From assembly GCF_000165485.1 (NCBI RefSeq), contig NC_014623.1:9070893-9134892 (forward strand): a stretch of 64,000 nucleotides of DNA. Reading direction: 5' to 3'. Source of the stretch: Stigmatella aurantiaca DW4/3-1 (lineage in GTDB: Bacteria; Myxococcota; Myxococcia; Myxococcales; Myxococcaceae). The notes under the pieces are model-generated. The model was not told the DNA's origin. It searched no databases and saw nothing but the letters and a program-made list of their open reading frames with translations. Position numbers and translations under genes: made by a program. Positions 25,219-33,928 of the stretch are shown here, in pieces (the first letter of the stretch is position 1; each line of letters starts with the position of its first letter).

Positions 25219-25656
25219 GTGAGAGACCTGGACATCACCGAGGTGGCACAGCGGTCTGGCGTTCCTGCCTCGACACTGCGGTTCTATGAGGAAAAGGGGC
25301 TGATCACCTCGATCGGCAGGCGGGGCTTGCGCCGGCTGTTCGATCCCGGCGTGCTGGAGCGGCTGGCGCTGATCGCGCTGGGGCGCGCCGCCGACTTCTC
25401 GCTCGATGAGATCGCGCGGATGTTCGCGCCGGACGGTCGGCCGCGCATCGACCGGCAGATGCTCGCGGACAAGGCAGAGAAGCTAGACAGGACGATCCGC
25501 AACCTCAGCGCCATGCGCGACGGCCTACGGCACGCCGCAGTCTGCCCCGCGCCGAGCCACACGGAATGCCCCACCTTCCGCCGCCTCCTGCGGGCCGCCG
25601 CGTCGGGAACGCTTGGAGCGCGAAGGAAGAGGGTGCCTCGATCATCCCGGAACTAA
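25219..25656 (+). CDS. MerR-family transcriptional regulator
   Basis: 145 residues starting at GTG 25219, just behind the palindrome. The winged helix is typical (DITEVAQRSGVPASTLRFYE, EEKGLITSIGRRGLRRLF), followed by a coiled-coil dimer helix (DRQMLADKAEKLDRTIRNL) and a short effector region with only two Cys (AAVCPAPSHTECPTF). The operator resembles a SoxR box, but the four-Cys iron-sulphur motif of SoxR is absent, so it is not a redox-cluster sensor of that type. Divergent from its likely target, the methyltransferase gene. Confidence 0.9.
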   Translation: MRDLDITEVAQRSGVPASTLRFYEEKGLITSIGRRGLRRLFDPGVLERLALIALGRAADFSLDEIARMFAPDGRPRIDRQMLADKAEKLDRTIRNLSAMRDGLRHAAVCPAPSHTECPTFRRLLRAAASGTLGARRKRVPRSSRN

Positions 25657-26005
25657 ACGAGCCCCCATTTAAGCGTCTTATCCAGCTTAAGTTTGGAAAT
25701 CTTACAATTCCAAGGTTCTTGATGTCCAGCCATCCCGTGACGCATTCCTGGCGCGGCGCCGACCTGTCGGCGTTGTCCTGGCGCTTGCCTGCAGGCGCCA
25801 CGTCAGAAGCGGGGACGAGCTGCCCATCCGTGTCGGGTCAGGTTGTCACCGTCCGCCTCCCGGCGGGCCTCCACACGATCTTGATTCAGGTCTAGGCATT
25901 GTAGAGCCCCCCTCAGAACGAGAGGCGGGGGCAGCTTTTACTGCTTTATCCTGAGTCACAGGGTATGGCAGGATCATCCCACGGTACTGAAACGAGGATG
26001 ACACC
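25657..26005 (+). other. Intergenic region, possible small gene
   Basis: About 350 bases, less G+C-rich near 25660-25720. An ATG at 25722 with AAGG upstream opens 57 codons ending at 25895, just before the terminator-like hairpin. The peptide (MSSHPVTHSWRGADLSALSW and on) has no recognisable features, so I do not call it a gene. The last 70 bases should hold the promoter of the lipoprotein at 26006. Confidence 0.35.
25906..25939 (+). terminator. Rho-independent terminator-like hairpin
   Basis: GCCCCC (25906-25911) pairs with GGGGGC (25927-25932), extended by TC/GA pairs across one mismatch, and is followed by AGCTTTT. It would end transcription coming from merR or the short frame before it. 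Confidence 0.55.
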
Positions 26006-26482
26006 ATGCGAAAGACACTCCGAGTCCTGACGATTGTGGGCGGCATGCTGCTGGCGAGCTGCGGCCCGGAGACAGCAACCGGCAGCCCGGAGCAAGACGC
26101 CGTGGAGGTGGGCTCCCCGGAGTCCCAGCGCTACGAACTTGCCGAGAGCTACATCTGGGAGAGCATCACCACCGATGGGTACGTGCCCAACACCACCGCA
26201 TGTGGCATGACGGCCGGCAGTGCCTGCACGACGCCGGGGCAGACCTGCACGTGGATCTCCGCCAATTATCCAGGCCTCGCCTACCACTCCTCCTACGTCT
26301 GCAGACAAGCCACTGGAACCTACGGTCCCATGCGGTACGTGTCGGGCCGGTGCCCCTCTTACACCCAGACCAACTGCCCCAATGGCAATCCGCAAGGCCA
26401 GCCCTGCGGCCACAAGGGCAGTGACTGCTATTACTACTGTTACAAGAGCGGTGGCCCGATGGCGGTGGCTTCCTGCCAATAG
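26006..26482 (+). CDS. Cysteine-rich lipoprotein, 158 aa
   Basis: Signal peptide with lipobox MLLASC near residues 14-19. After an acidic linker the mature domain is Tyr/Gly/Cys-rich (TACGMTAGSACTTPGQTCTW, SGRCPSYTQTNCPNG, GSDCYYYCYKSGG) with about ten Cys. GAGGATGACACC precedes the ATG. Likely an outer-membrane or surface protein stabilised by disulphides; no family recognised. Convergent with the FG-GAP-like gene. Confidence 0.72.
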   Translation: MRKTLRVLTIVGGMLLASCGPETATGSPEQDAVEVGSPESQRYELAESYIWESITTDGYVPNTTACGMTAGSACTTPGQTCTWISANYPGLAYHSSYVCRQATGTYGPMRYVSGRCPSYTQTNCPNGNPQGQPCGHKGSDCYYYCYKSGGPMAVASCQ

Positions 26483-26554
26483 GCCCCACCCTGGCGAATT
26501 GGCGATGGCGGAAAAGGGATGGTCATCCGGCCATCCCCTGCGCCTCGGCTCCGG

Positions 26555-27601
26555 CTACTCCGCGCTGACCGTACCCGACCGCGGGTAGACGCGGTAAATG
26601 CGATTGTTGGTGTTGGAGCGAACCCGGATCTCGTCCCCGGCCACGCCATCGAGATTGACGTAGTCGACGAGCGTCCACGAGCTGCCGAAGGTGCCGGCGC
26701 CGTTGATGGTCTGCAAGTAGCCGGCGCGTGGACGCACGATCAGCAGGTTGCCGGTGCCGCCCTGGGCCATCGCGATTTCATTGCCGGCGACACCGTCGAA
26801 GTCGCGCACGCCGTCGCGCAGCGTCGCGTACTGGCTGCCGATCCAATAGCTGTTGATCGTCCCCGATTGCAGCGACACGATCCGCACCTCGCTCGGCAGC
26901 GCGATCAACAACTCGGCGCCGGCCACGCCGTTCATGTCGCTGGCGCAGTTGGCGATCTCGGTGCAGACCTTCCAGTTGGTGCCGCCGATGTAGAAGCTGC
27001 GCAGCCCGGCACTCCGGCCGTAGATCATCAGGTTGCTGCCCGCCTCCAACGGGATTTCCTTGCCCGCGTTGCTGTCCATGTCCGAGACCGCCCCGGTGGC
27101 CACCCGGGAGGCCGTGCCCACGTAATGATCGGTGATGGTTCCGGTCCGCGCGTACACGATGCGGAGCTGGGTCGGAGTGGTGACGGCGATCTCGTTGCCA
27201 GCGATGCCGTCCACGTCGGCGAATGCGCCGATTTCCCACGTGGCGCCGATGTTGAAATAGGAGGTGGTTCGCGAGTAATGCTTGATGATCGTGATCTGGT
27301 TGCCCTGATTCAGCACGACTTCCGCGCCGGGCGATCCGTCCACGTCAATGACGGAAGCCAGCGTCCAGTAGGTGTTGCTCAGCGGGTAGCGGGTCGCGGT
27401 CGTGCCACTGACCACGTTGATCTCGCTGTAGGCGTTGCAGACGGCTTCGTGGGTGCCGTTGCCGTCAAGGTCCGCGACCTGCAACAGCTCGCCGTAATAG
27501 GCGGTCGAGGTGGTGCACGATTGGGCGAAGACCTTGGAAGGCACGGCAGCAACAGCGGCCATGAGCAGTGTGAAGCCTATCTTTCCGATCAGACGGTACA
27601 T
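26555..27601 (-). CDS. Secreted FG-GAP/VCBS-like repeat protein, 348 aa
   Basis: N-terminal signal peptide of the Sec type (FTLLMAAVAAVPSKVFAQ, cleavage likely after AQ). The rest is six to seven repeats of ~45 residues, each with a calcium-type turn (VADLDGNGTHEAV, VIDVDGSPGAEVV, FADVDGIAGNEIA, VSDMDSNAGKEIP, SDMNGVAGAELL, VRDFDGVAGNEIA, YVNLDGVAGDEIR), the hallmark of integrin-like beta-propellers. It has no enzyme domain, so binding or adhesion is the best guess. Codon use and amino-acid style differ a little from neighbours (more Thr/Asn/Ile), a hint of transfer. Confidence 0.85.
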   Translation of the reverse strand: MYRLIGKIGFTLLMAAVAAVPSKVFAQSCTTSTAYYGELLQVADLDGNGTHEAVCNAYSEINVVSGTTATRYPLSNTYWTLASVIDVDGSPGAEVVLNQGNQITIIKHYSRTTSYFNIGATWEIGAFADVDGIAGNEIAVTTPTQLRIVYARTGTITDHYVGTASRVATGAVSDMDSNAGKEIPLEAGSNLMIYGRSAGLRSFYIGGTNWKVCTEIANCASDMNGVAGAELLIALPSEVRIVSLQSGTINSYWIGSQYATLRDGVRDFDGVAGNEIAMAQGGTGNLLIVRPRAGYLQTINGAGTFGSSWTLVDYVNLDGVAGDEIRVRSNTNNRIYRVYPRSGTVSAE

Positions 27602-28661
27602 GGGGAACTCCTTGTAGGTGAGGTGCGACGGGTGGATCCGGACGGTGACGGCATCGTTGCCACTCTGAACCTATAGAACAGGACAAACGACAGTGGCGTC
27701 TCCCGCGATGCCGCCCTTGAGCATCTCAGGGATGAACAGCAGGAATGACGCGAATCGCCTCTCATGTCACGTAGGCGTAGACGAAATACAACCGCCGGCA
27801 TTCCTTCCACGCTTTGCCGCCATCGGGCGAAGCGTCGCTCGCGAGCATCCTGTCGATGGCATCGGCCCGCCCGCGGCGCCGACGCCATCTCTTGCTGGTG
27901 TGATGGGTAACAGTCCGACGCTGTTTTTTCAAGCAGCGTCGCAGACAAAAAGGCTTCGACGTGTCTGAAGATCTGGGCATGCGGAACGACCATCGTCGGT
28001 ACGTCGAACAGATGCGCGCGGCTCCGGTTGGCATTCTGGACCAAGTGCCAAGGTTCGTCACCGTCATCGAGGGCTCCAGCCCTTGTGCCAATCCCAAACA
28101 CTATTTGAGCGGAGAGTCAATCAGATCCCGAATGCTCGCGGCTTCGCATAACACCCATGATTTTACATGCGGGATATCGTTGGCCGCGCGACGGGCAGCG
28201 ACGACCGCCGCTACCTCAGCAAGTCAATCGACCGGTGGGCTATCGTTCTCATCGGCCAACGCCGCGAGCTTTGGCACAAGCCGTCGCCCGGACGCACTGA
28301 GGGTGACCACCCGACGCTTGCTTCGTGAACCGCTTCCTTGCCCGTTTCGCGCCTTGGGGCCTGAAGGCGGCGATGAACCGGCGGATGTTCCGCTTGACGA
28401 GCGAGCTGAAAGCCGCAGGTGCGTCGGCTTCGTAGACGGCCCTCGTTTCGGTTCGTCGTGCTCGAGACCAACCGATCTTTGCCATGGACGTCGACGACAG
28501 CTCCGTCCGCCTCATCGACACGAGGCTCCGCGGCATCGCGCCGCCTTCAGATCTCTGCTTTCGGTCCGCGCGGGCACCCACTATCCTGCGTCGCCGAGCA
28601 GCCCGGCCCCCTTCTATCCGCAAGTCCCAGCCTGCCGCGCGCCGCTTGCCCAGGAGACGAC
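27602..28661. other. Long region without a supported gene
   Basis: About 1.06 kb. Protein-like patches appear on the minus strand but are split between frames, for example AHLFDVPTMVVPHAQIFRHV and, in another frame, WKECRRLYFVYAYVT before a stop at 27762, and further on VKRNIRRFIAAFRPQG. They may be decayed genes. G+C is lower than average in 27660-28180. No complete gene, RNA gene or repeat is visible. Confidence 0.5.
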
Positions 28662-29090
28662 ATGACCCACGAGTACCCCCAAGAGCAATTACTGGCGTTC
28701 GTCCAAGCCATGGCCAACGTGGCGGCCAGCGATGGCCGCATCACCGAGGACGAGCGTCAGCACCTCGATGACGTGGTGGTGGGCATCGGCCTGTCCCCTC
28801 GCGACCCGCAAGTTGCAGCGCTCATCGAGGGGGAGTTCCAGAAGCCCAGCCGCCTCACCGACATCGTCAGCAAGATCGAAATCCGCGAGTTGCGCGTCTC
28901 CCTGCTGCGCATGTGCGTCGAGGTCGCGTGCGCCGACGGAGAGATCGCGAACGAGGAACGTGCGTCGGTGAAGGAGGCCGCCAACGCCTTCGGTCTCGAC
29001 GTGTCGGTCGCCGACGAACTCATCGACTGGACGCTCGCCTCGATCAAACTCGAGCAGCGCGAGCGCGAGATCATGGCGAAGCTGCTCTAG
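28662..29090 (+). CDS. TerB-like protein, 142 aa
   Basis: All-helical protein with the two acidic TerB-type motifs NVAASDGRITEDERQHLDDV and EVACADGEIANEERASV, each with the ADGxI..xE pattern that binds metal in the TerB/DjlA family. CCCAGGAGACGAC precedes the ATG. Stand-alone TerB proteins are linked to tellurite or membrane stress responses, but their function is not settled. It is a single-gene unit after a long gap. Confidence 0.85.
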   Translation: MTHEYPQEQLLAFVQAMANVAASDGRITEDERQHLDDVVVGIGLSPRDPQVAALIEGEFQKPSRLTDIVSKIEIRELRVSLLRMCVEVACADGEIANEERASVKEAANAFGLDVSVADELIDWTLASIKLEQREREIMAKLL

Positions 29091-29343
29091 CCGAGGTGCA
29101 CCGCTGTCACCTGGGCACGCTTCGCGTGGCAGGAGGGGGGCTCCCCTCGCTTGAGGGTGGGGAAGAAGCCTGTGGGCCGTGCCGCGCCTCCACATGGCTC
29201 CGCTCACCGATTTTTTGCATCATTTTTTACAATGGCGGCTCTCTCCGTCCCGGAGGGAAGCCGCGCTGCGCCTCCGATTCAGCCTGTTGCAGCCCCATGA
29301 GACGCTCCCGCGGTGAACCCGCCGGGGGCCTGGAGCGGATGCG

Positions 29344-32283
29344 ATGTATCAAGTGAGATGGGCCCGTTTGTTATCGGCGGCAGTCATTTTAGGAGCAGTG
29401 CATTGCAATTCGAATGAGCCGGGGCCAGAGCCTGCGTCAGCCCCAGCGAACCTGAGCACCACTGCCCGTGAAGTCACCGCGCCGCACTGCCCCTCCAGCT
29501 GCCTCGGCATCCACCTGGGCGACTACAACCTGTTCCTGCGCGAGGACTTCACCTCCACCGGCACCATTCAGGGCAAGCTGGCCGTGGGGGGCAACATCCA
29601 CCTGAGCGGCTTCTCCGTGGGCATGGGGCTGCCGGACTCCCACGCCTCCAGCACGCTGGTGGCAGGCGGGAACCTCACCCTCACGAATGGCGCCGTGGCG
29701 GGCGCCGCCTGGTACCGGGGCAGCTATACCGCCCAGGGCGTGACCTTCTCCCGGGGTACCGCCACCCAGGGCGTTCCCCCGGACTTCGTGGACTTCGCGG
29801 ACCGGTTCGCCGCGTTGGAGAATCTGTCCACGCACCTGGCCTCCCAGCCCCACCATGGAATCACCCAGTCCAACGCCTGGAGCGTGACGATGAGCGGCAC
29901 GGATCCGTGCCTGAACGTCTTCACACTGAACGCCAACGACTTCAGCGGCCACGGGGATTGGACCATCAGCGCACCGGCGGACTCCTTCGTGCTGGTCAAC
30001 GTCTTCGGCCAGGCTCCCAGCTACAGCGGCGGCACCATCCAGTTGGTGGGCATCCCTTCGCGGCGCGTGCTCTTCAACTTCGTGGAGGCCACCACCCTCA
30101 CCGCGGAGGGCTTCAGGTTCCAGGGCACGATCCTGGCGCCCAAGGCCCATGCCACCATCCGCTCTACGGGATTGGACGGCGGCCTCTACGCCAAGGCGCT
30201 GAACCTCCAGTATGCCCCCGCCAACCTGAACCCGCTGGATGAGATGGCGGCAGCCCGGGAAGAGGTGTGCAACGCGGCGGACGACAACTGTAACGGACAA
30301 GTCGACGAGGACTTCGAATGTACCGGCTCGGGCAGCCGCAACTGCACGGCCTGGTGCGGGGCGGAGGGGACGCAGGCCTGCGACGCGGCCACGTGTGGCT
30401 ATGGGGAGTGTACCTCCGCGAGTTGCTGCCGGGCGGATGCCGACTGCGCGAGCGGATTCTATTGCGAGGACTCCCGCTGCACGGCGCAGCAGGAGAATGG
30501 GTCTTCCTGCACCAGCGCCCATCAGTGCTCCACGGGGCAGTGCGTGGACGGGGTGTGTTGCAACAGCGCCTGTGAGGGGGAATGCGACGCCTGCAACCTG
30601 GAGGGCCACTTGGGCACTTGCAGCCTGGCTCCCGCCACCGTGGAGTGCCGCAGCGCGGAGGGCGAGTGCGACGTGGCGGAGTCCTGCACGGGAAGCTCAG
30701 CGGCGTGCCCCGGGGATGCCAAGAAGCCTGCCACCGCCGAGTGCCGGGGCCCGGCGGGTGCCTGCGATGTGGCCGAGCACTGCACGGGCTCCAGCAACCA
30801 CTGCCCGGCGGATGGATATGCCTCCAGCACCACGCAGTGCCGGGAGGTGGGAGGCGAGTGCGACGTGGCGGAGTCCTGCACGGGGACCGGGGCCAGCTGC
30901 CCGGCGGACAGCTTCCAGAGCGCGGGGACGGAGTGCACCCGTGACAGCAACGTGTGCACCCGTGACGTGTGTGACGGGGCTGGCAGCTGTGGCCACCCGG
31001 CGCTGCCCTCGGACACGTCTTGTGGCACGAGCTACGGGACGTGGGGAAGCTGTGGAGGGTTCAGCGACTTCTGCGATACGACCGGGACGCAGTCACGGAC
31101 GGTGACGGCTTCCACCTGCGGCACTGGGACGTGCAGCCCTTCGAGCACCACCTGGGAGACGCAGGCGTGCACGCGTGCGGCGCCTGACACGGCCTGTGCG
31201 CAGCCGAACTACGGGGAGTGGAGCCCGTGCAGCTACAGCGATACGTGTGCTCAGACCGGGACGCAGCACAGGACGGTGAAGCGTTACGCGTACAGTTGTG
31301 CCACGGGGCAGTGCGAGGAGTCCACCTTCACCGAGACGCAGGCCTGCACACGCAGTACGGCGGGAGTGCAATGCCGCGCGGGCGGGGTCTGCGATGTGGC
31401 CGAGTACTGCTCGAATGGCTCCTGCCCTGCGGATGCGAAGATGCCAACGGGCGCCTCCTGCGATGACGGCAACGCGGGCACCACGGGCGACCGGTGCGAT
31501 GGCGCCGGGGTGTGCACCGGCTGCGGCGACGGGGTGAAGAATGGCGCCGAAGTCTGCGACGACGGCAACATCGTCACGGAGACGTCCTGCCCCTATGGCC
31601 AGGCGACCTGCATCCGGTGCAATGCCACCTGCACCCAGGTCCTGAACCTCACGGGAGAGGTTCCTGGCAGGAGTTGCTCACGCAAGACGGTGACGTGGTC
31701 CCAGTCACAGCCGGCTTGGCAAGGCAATTCCCGTACCCAGGGCCCCTATTCCTGCTCTGGCCAGGTTTCCGCGGCCAGCGATGGGGCCTCCGCCAGCGTC
31801 GGAGCGAGCGGCTCGGAGCGCGACGGCTCAGCCCGATTCATCTGCGACGACGGCACGTGGGTCCTTCAGCAGGGCTCCTGCAACGGCAAAATCGTCGCGA
31901 CCAGTATGCCCACCAAATGCGCCAGCGCCAATCCCACGGAGCAAATGTGGATCGGCTGGTACGTGAGCGATCTCAAGCGATGCGCGGATACCGCCGGACT
32001 CAATTTCTGGGTCGGGCAATTCAATAACAAGACCGATTGCAAATTCCGGGAAGGCTTCTACTGGCACACCTTCAATGGCGTTTCTTATAATTTCGCCTAC
32101 GCGGACAGTTGCTGGAGATTTGCTTTTCAAATGAGCGCGACCCTCACGGGGGAGTGGCCCAGGCCACCGGCCTACAGCACTCACGTCTCCCCTGAAGTGG
32201 AGGCGGACCTCTGCGGTTCGTTGGCCTATCCTTGGACAGGCATCAGCAGCACCGGCATGAATTGCAAGTTCCCACCGGGTTGA
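29344..32283 (+). CDS. Mosaic surface lipoprotein: choice-of-anchor A, disintegrin-like and TSP-like repeats, 979 aa
   Basis: Signal peptide ending in a lipobox-like GAVHC. Residues ~50-300 form a choice-of-anchor A domain (HLGDYNLFLREDF, GKLAVGGNIHLSGF, FQGTILAPKAHATI). Then a long Cys-rich region: EGF-like spacing, three tandem disintegrin-like units of ~37 residues (GECDVAESCTGSSAACP, GACDVAEHCTGSSNHCP, GECDVAESCTGTGASCP) plus a fourth later (GVCDVAEYCSNGSCPAD), two thrombospondin-type-like blocks (YGTWGSCGG and YGEWSPCSYSDTC), and a DUF4215-type CGDGVKNGAEVCDDGN. The last ~200 residues are an unrecognised Trp/Cys-containing domain. Probably an adhesin or matrix protein. Confidence 0.85.
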   Translation: MYQVRWARLLSAAVILGAVHCNSNEPGPEPASAPANLSTTAREVTAPHCPSSCLGIHLGDYNLFLREDFTSTGTIQGKLAVGGNIHLSGFSVGMGLPDSHASSTLVAGGNLTLTNGAVAGAAWYRGSYTAQGVTFSRGTATQGVPPDFVDFADRFAALENLSTHLASQPHHGITQSNAWSVTMSGTDPCLNVFTLNANDFSGHGDWTISAPADSFVLVNVFGQAPSYSGGTIQLVGIPSRRVLFNFVEATTLTAEGFRFQGTILAPKAHATIRSTGLDGGLYAKALNLQYAPANLNPLDEMAAAREEVCNAADDNCNGQVDEDFECTGSGSRNCTAWCGAEGTQACDAATCGYGECTSASCCRADADCASGFYCEDSRCTAQQENGSSCTSAHQCSTGQCVDGVCCNSACEGECDACNLEGHLGTCSLAPATVECRSAEGECDVAESCTGSSAACPGDAKKPATAECRGPAGACDVAEHCTGSSNHCPADGYASSTTQCREVGGECDVAESCTGTGASCPADSFQSAGTECTRDSNVCTRDVCDGAGSCGHPALPSDTSCGTSYGTWGSCGGFSDFCDTTGTQSRTVTASTCGTGTCSPSSTTWETQACTRAAPDTACAQPNYGEWSPCSYSDTCAQTGTQHRTVKRYAYSCATGQCEESTFTETQACTRSTAGVQCRAGGVCDVAEYCSNGSCPADAKMPTGASCDDGNAGTTGDRCDGAGVCTGCGDGVKNGAEVCDDGNIVTETSCPYGQATCIRCNATCTQVLNLTGEVPGRSCSRKTVTWSQSQPAWQGNSRTQGPYSCSGQVSAASDGASASVGASGSERDGSARFICDDGTWVLQQGSCNGKIVATSMPTKCASANPTEQMWIGWYVSDLKRCADTAGLNFWVGQFNNKTDCKFREGFYWHTFNGVSYNFAYADSCWRFAFQMSATLTGEWPRPPAYSTHVSPEVEADLCGSLAYPWTGISSTGMNCKFPPG

Positions 32284-32321
32284 CCTTTGGGCGCCCCTGG
32301 CCGAAGCGACGAATGAATCTC

Positions 32322-32361
32322 CCGTGGATCCCCGGGCTGCTCATCGCCCGGGAATCCACGG
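32322..32361. terminator. Strong two-way terminator hairpin
   Basis: CCGTGGAT (32322-32329) pairs with ATCCACGG (32354-32361), then one C/A mismatch, then CCCGGGC (32331-32337) with GCCCGGG (32346-32352) around an 8-base loop. TCTTGTT follows on the plus strand. It lies exactly between two convergent genes, so it should stop transcription from both sides. Confidence 0.75.
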
Positions 32362-32370
32362 CGGGTCTTG

Positions 32371-33546
32371 TTACTTTCGCTTAATCCGGAACGAAGAGGT
32401 GAGGTCGTTGAAGTTATACTGCGCCAGGTTCGGGACATCACACCCGCATCCCAGACCGCTCCCGGCGAAGTTGATGTCGTTGAACAACGTGTACTCGTAA
32501 CCGGGGCTCACCTTGACCGAGGAGATGCGGTCGTTCCATTGCGCTCCGACCCAAGCGCTGTCGCTGGTCGCGCAAAAGCTCTCGCCCCTGTAATCGCTGT
32601 CAACATAGAAGCAGACCCCGTTGCTTGCGCTACCGCCGTAGATGGCGCGAATGGCCTCGAGGTCGCCAACGGTAAAGCTGTTGACGCGGTCGTTGCCGAC
32701 CAGCTCGGGGGGAAAGCCATTCTTGGGAACGTAATCCCAACGGCCGTTCACGAAGTAATTGCGGTAGTGCATCATTGACTCGAAGTCGTACGCGCCGATG
32801 GGAGTTCCTGCCGACCCCCAGTCAATGGCATTCTGGCTGCCACCCGCGTTGACGATGACCCAGTTATCGCGGTCTTGACGCACTTGCTCGTGCGCCAGCC
32901 CGACCGCGTGACCAAGCTCGTGCCTGGCGGGGTTCACACCGCAGCCCGCGCCCAGCGACAAGTCTTGCCGGCCCCCAATCTTGCCGACGTAACTCCAACA
33001 TCCGTCGCTGGTGATGATGCGCACATAATCCGCCTGGTTGGTTCGGGGCACCCAGCGGATGGAAGTCTTTGCGTCGTAGTCGGCCTTGGCGCCCGCGAAA
33101 GCCGAGCGCGTTTCCGCCGACGCGGCGGGGTCGATTTCATACGGAATCACACCCCCCGGCCACTTTTGACCGGCTGCGTTGACGATGCCAGAGCCCATGG
33201 CTCCAACTTGCGAGTCGCCATCGAGGTGCAGGATCACCTGCTTGTCCGCGCTGAGCACCTGCGTGCCAGAAACTTCACCGATCACTTGATCGCCAACGAA
33301 GGCGTAGTTGCCCTTGAGCACCGCCGTGACGGGGTTTTTCAGACCGGCCAGTCGCACCTGAAAAGTCTGGCCTTTCGGGTACTGTGAGCGATACACGGCG
33401 TCGTTTTCCAACTCGTGCTCATGAGCGCTCACCTCGTCCGAGGCAAGCTCCTGGAGCCGCTGAATTTCCACCTCTTGCTCTCCACACGCGGTGCTCAGCA
33501 AACCCAAGGCAAGAAAAGCGGCGTGACGCAGTCCACGGTTGAACAT
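32371..33546 (-). CDS. Astacin-like (M12A) metalloprotease lipoprotein with crystallin-like tail
   Basis: 391 residues; ATG 33546 has a perfect RBS (GAAGGAGGCAAA). Signal peptide with lipobox LLSTAC (Cys21). A ~95-residue propeptide leads to the protease: zinc motif HELGHAVGLAHE at 209-220 matches HExxHxxGxxHE of astacins, and SMMHY is the Met-turn with the Tyr ligand. From ~residue 320 a beta/gamma-crystallin or I36-like domain follows (GVCFYVDSDYRGESFC, YTLFNDINFAGS). Likely an extracellular or surface protease acting on prey or matrix proteins. All catalytic residues are present. Confidence 0.93.
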   Translation of the reverse strand: MFNRGLRHAAFLALGLLSTACGEQEVEIQRLQELASDEVSAHEHELENDAVYRSQYPKGQTFQVRLAGLKNPVTAVLKGNYAFVGDQVIGEVSGTQVLSADKQVILHLDGDSQVGAMGSGIVNAAGQKWPGGVIPYEIDPAASAETRSAFAGAKADYDAKTSIRWVPRTNQADYVRIITSDGCWSYVGKIGGRQDLSLGAGCGVNPARHELGHAVGLAHEQVRQDRDNWVIVNAGGSQNAIDWGSAGTPIGAYDFESMMHYRNYFVNGRWDYVPKNGFPPELVGNDRVNSFTVGDLEAIRAIYGGSASNGVCFYVDSDYRGESFCATSDSAWVGAQWNDRISSVKVSPGYEYTLFNDINFAGSGLGCGCDVPNLAQYNFNDLTSSFRIKRK

Positions 33547-33928
33547 TTTGCCTCCTTCACGTTGTGCAGCGCGCAGCCTGACGTGCAGGCCGCGCACCTT
33601 CTCGAATTCTCTTGCCACGATAGAGTCAAGAAATAGGCGTAAACAAGGAAAAACCGCGATAGCAGCTTATATCGCCTAAGCCGCCATCTTTGGCTCATCT
33701 GCTTCGCTGGAAAATTCCGTCATAACTGACAAGGCACCATCCACGGCAGTGGAGCGAGGGGCGTCTGTCAGACGTCCGCCAGCAAACACTGGGTAGAACC
33801 CTGGGTCCATAGCCGCACACGGCTCGACCGGTTTACCTGTGCGACACGGAACGTCGCGGCCTGCCCATGCCCCGGCGCACCGGAGAAGGCCTCTCCCCAA
33901 TGACATCTTCGCAAGGAACGATGAGAGC
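33547..33928. other. Divergent promoter region
   Basis: About 380 bases with lower G+C (33600-33680). It should hold promoters for the astacin gene and for the EF-hand gene. An inverted repeat, GCGATA (33656-33661) and TATCGC (33670-33675), could be a regulator site. No gene seen. Confidence 0.4.

Noticed and set aside
25722-25895. 57-codon open frame before a terminator-like hairpin.
   Set aside because: Weak ribosome binding site, no recognisable peptide features; kept only as a remark in the intergenic entry.
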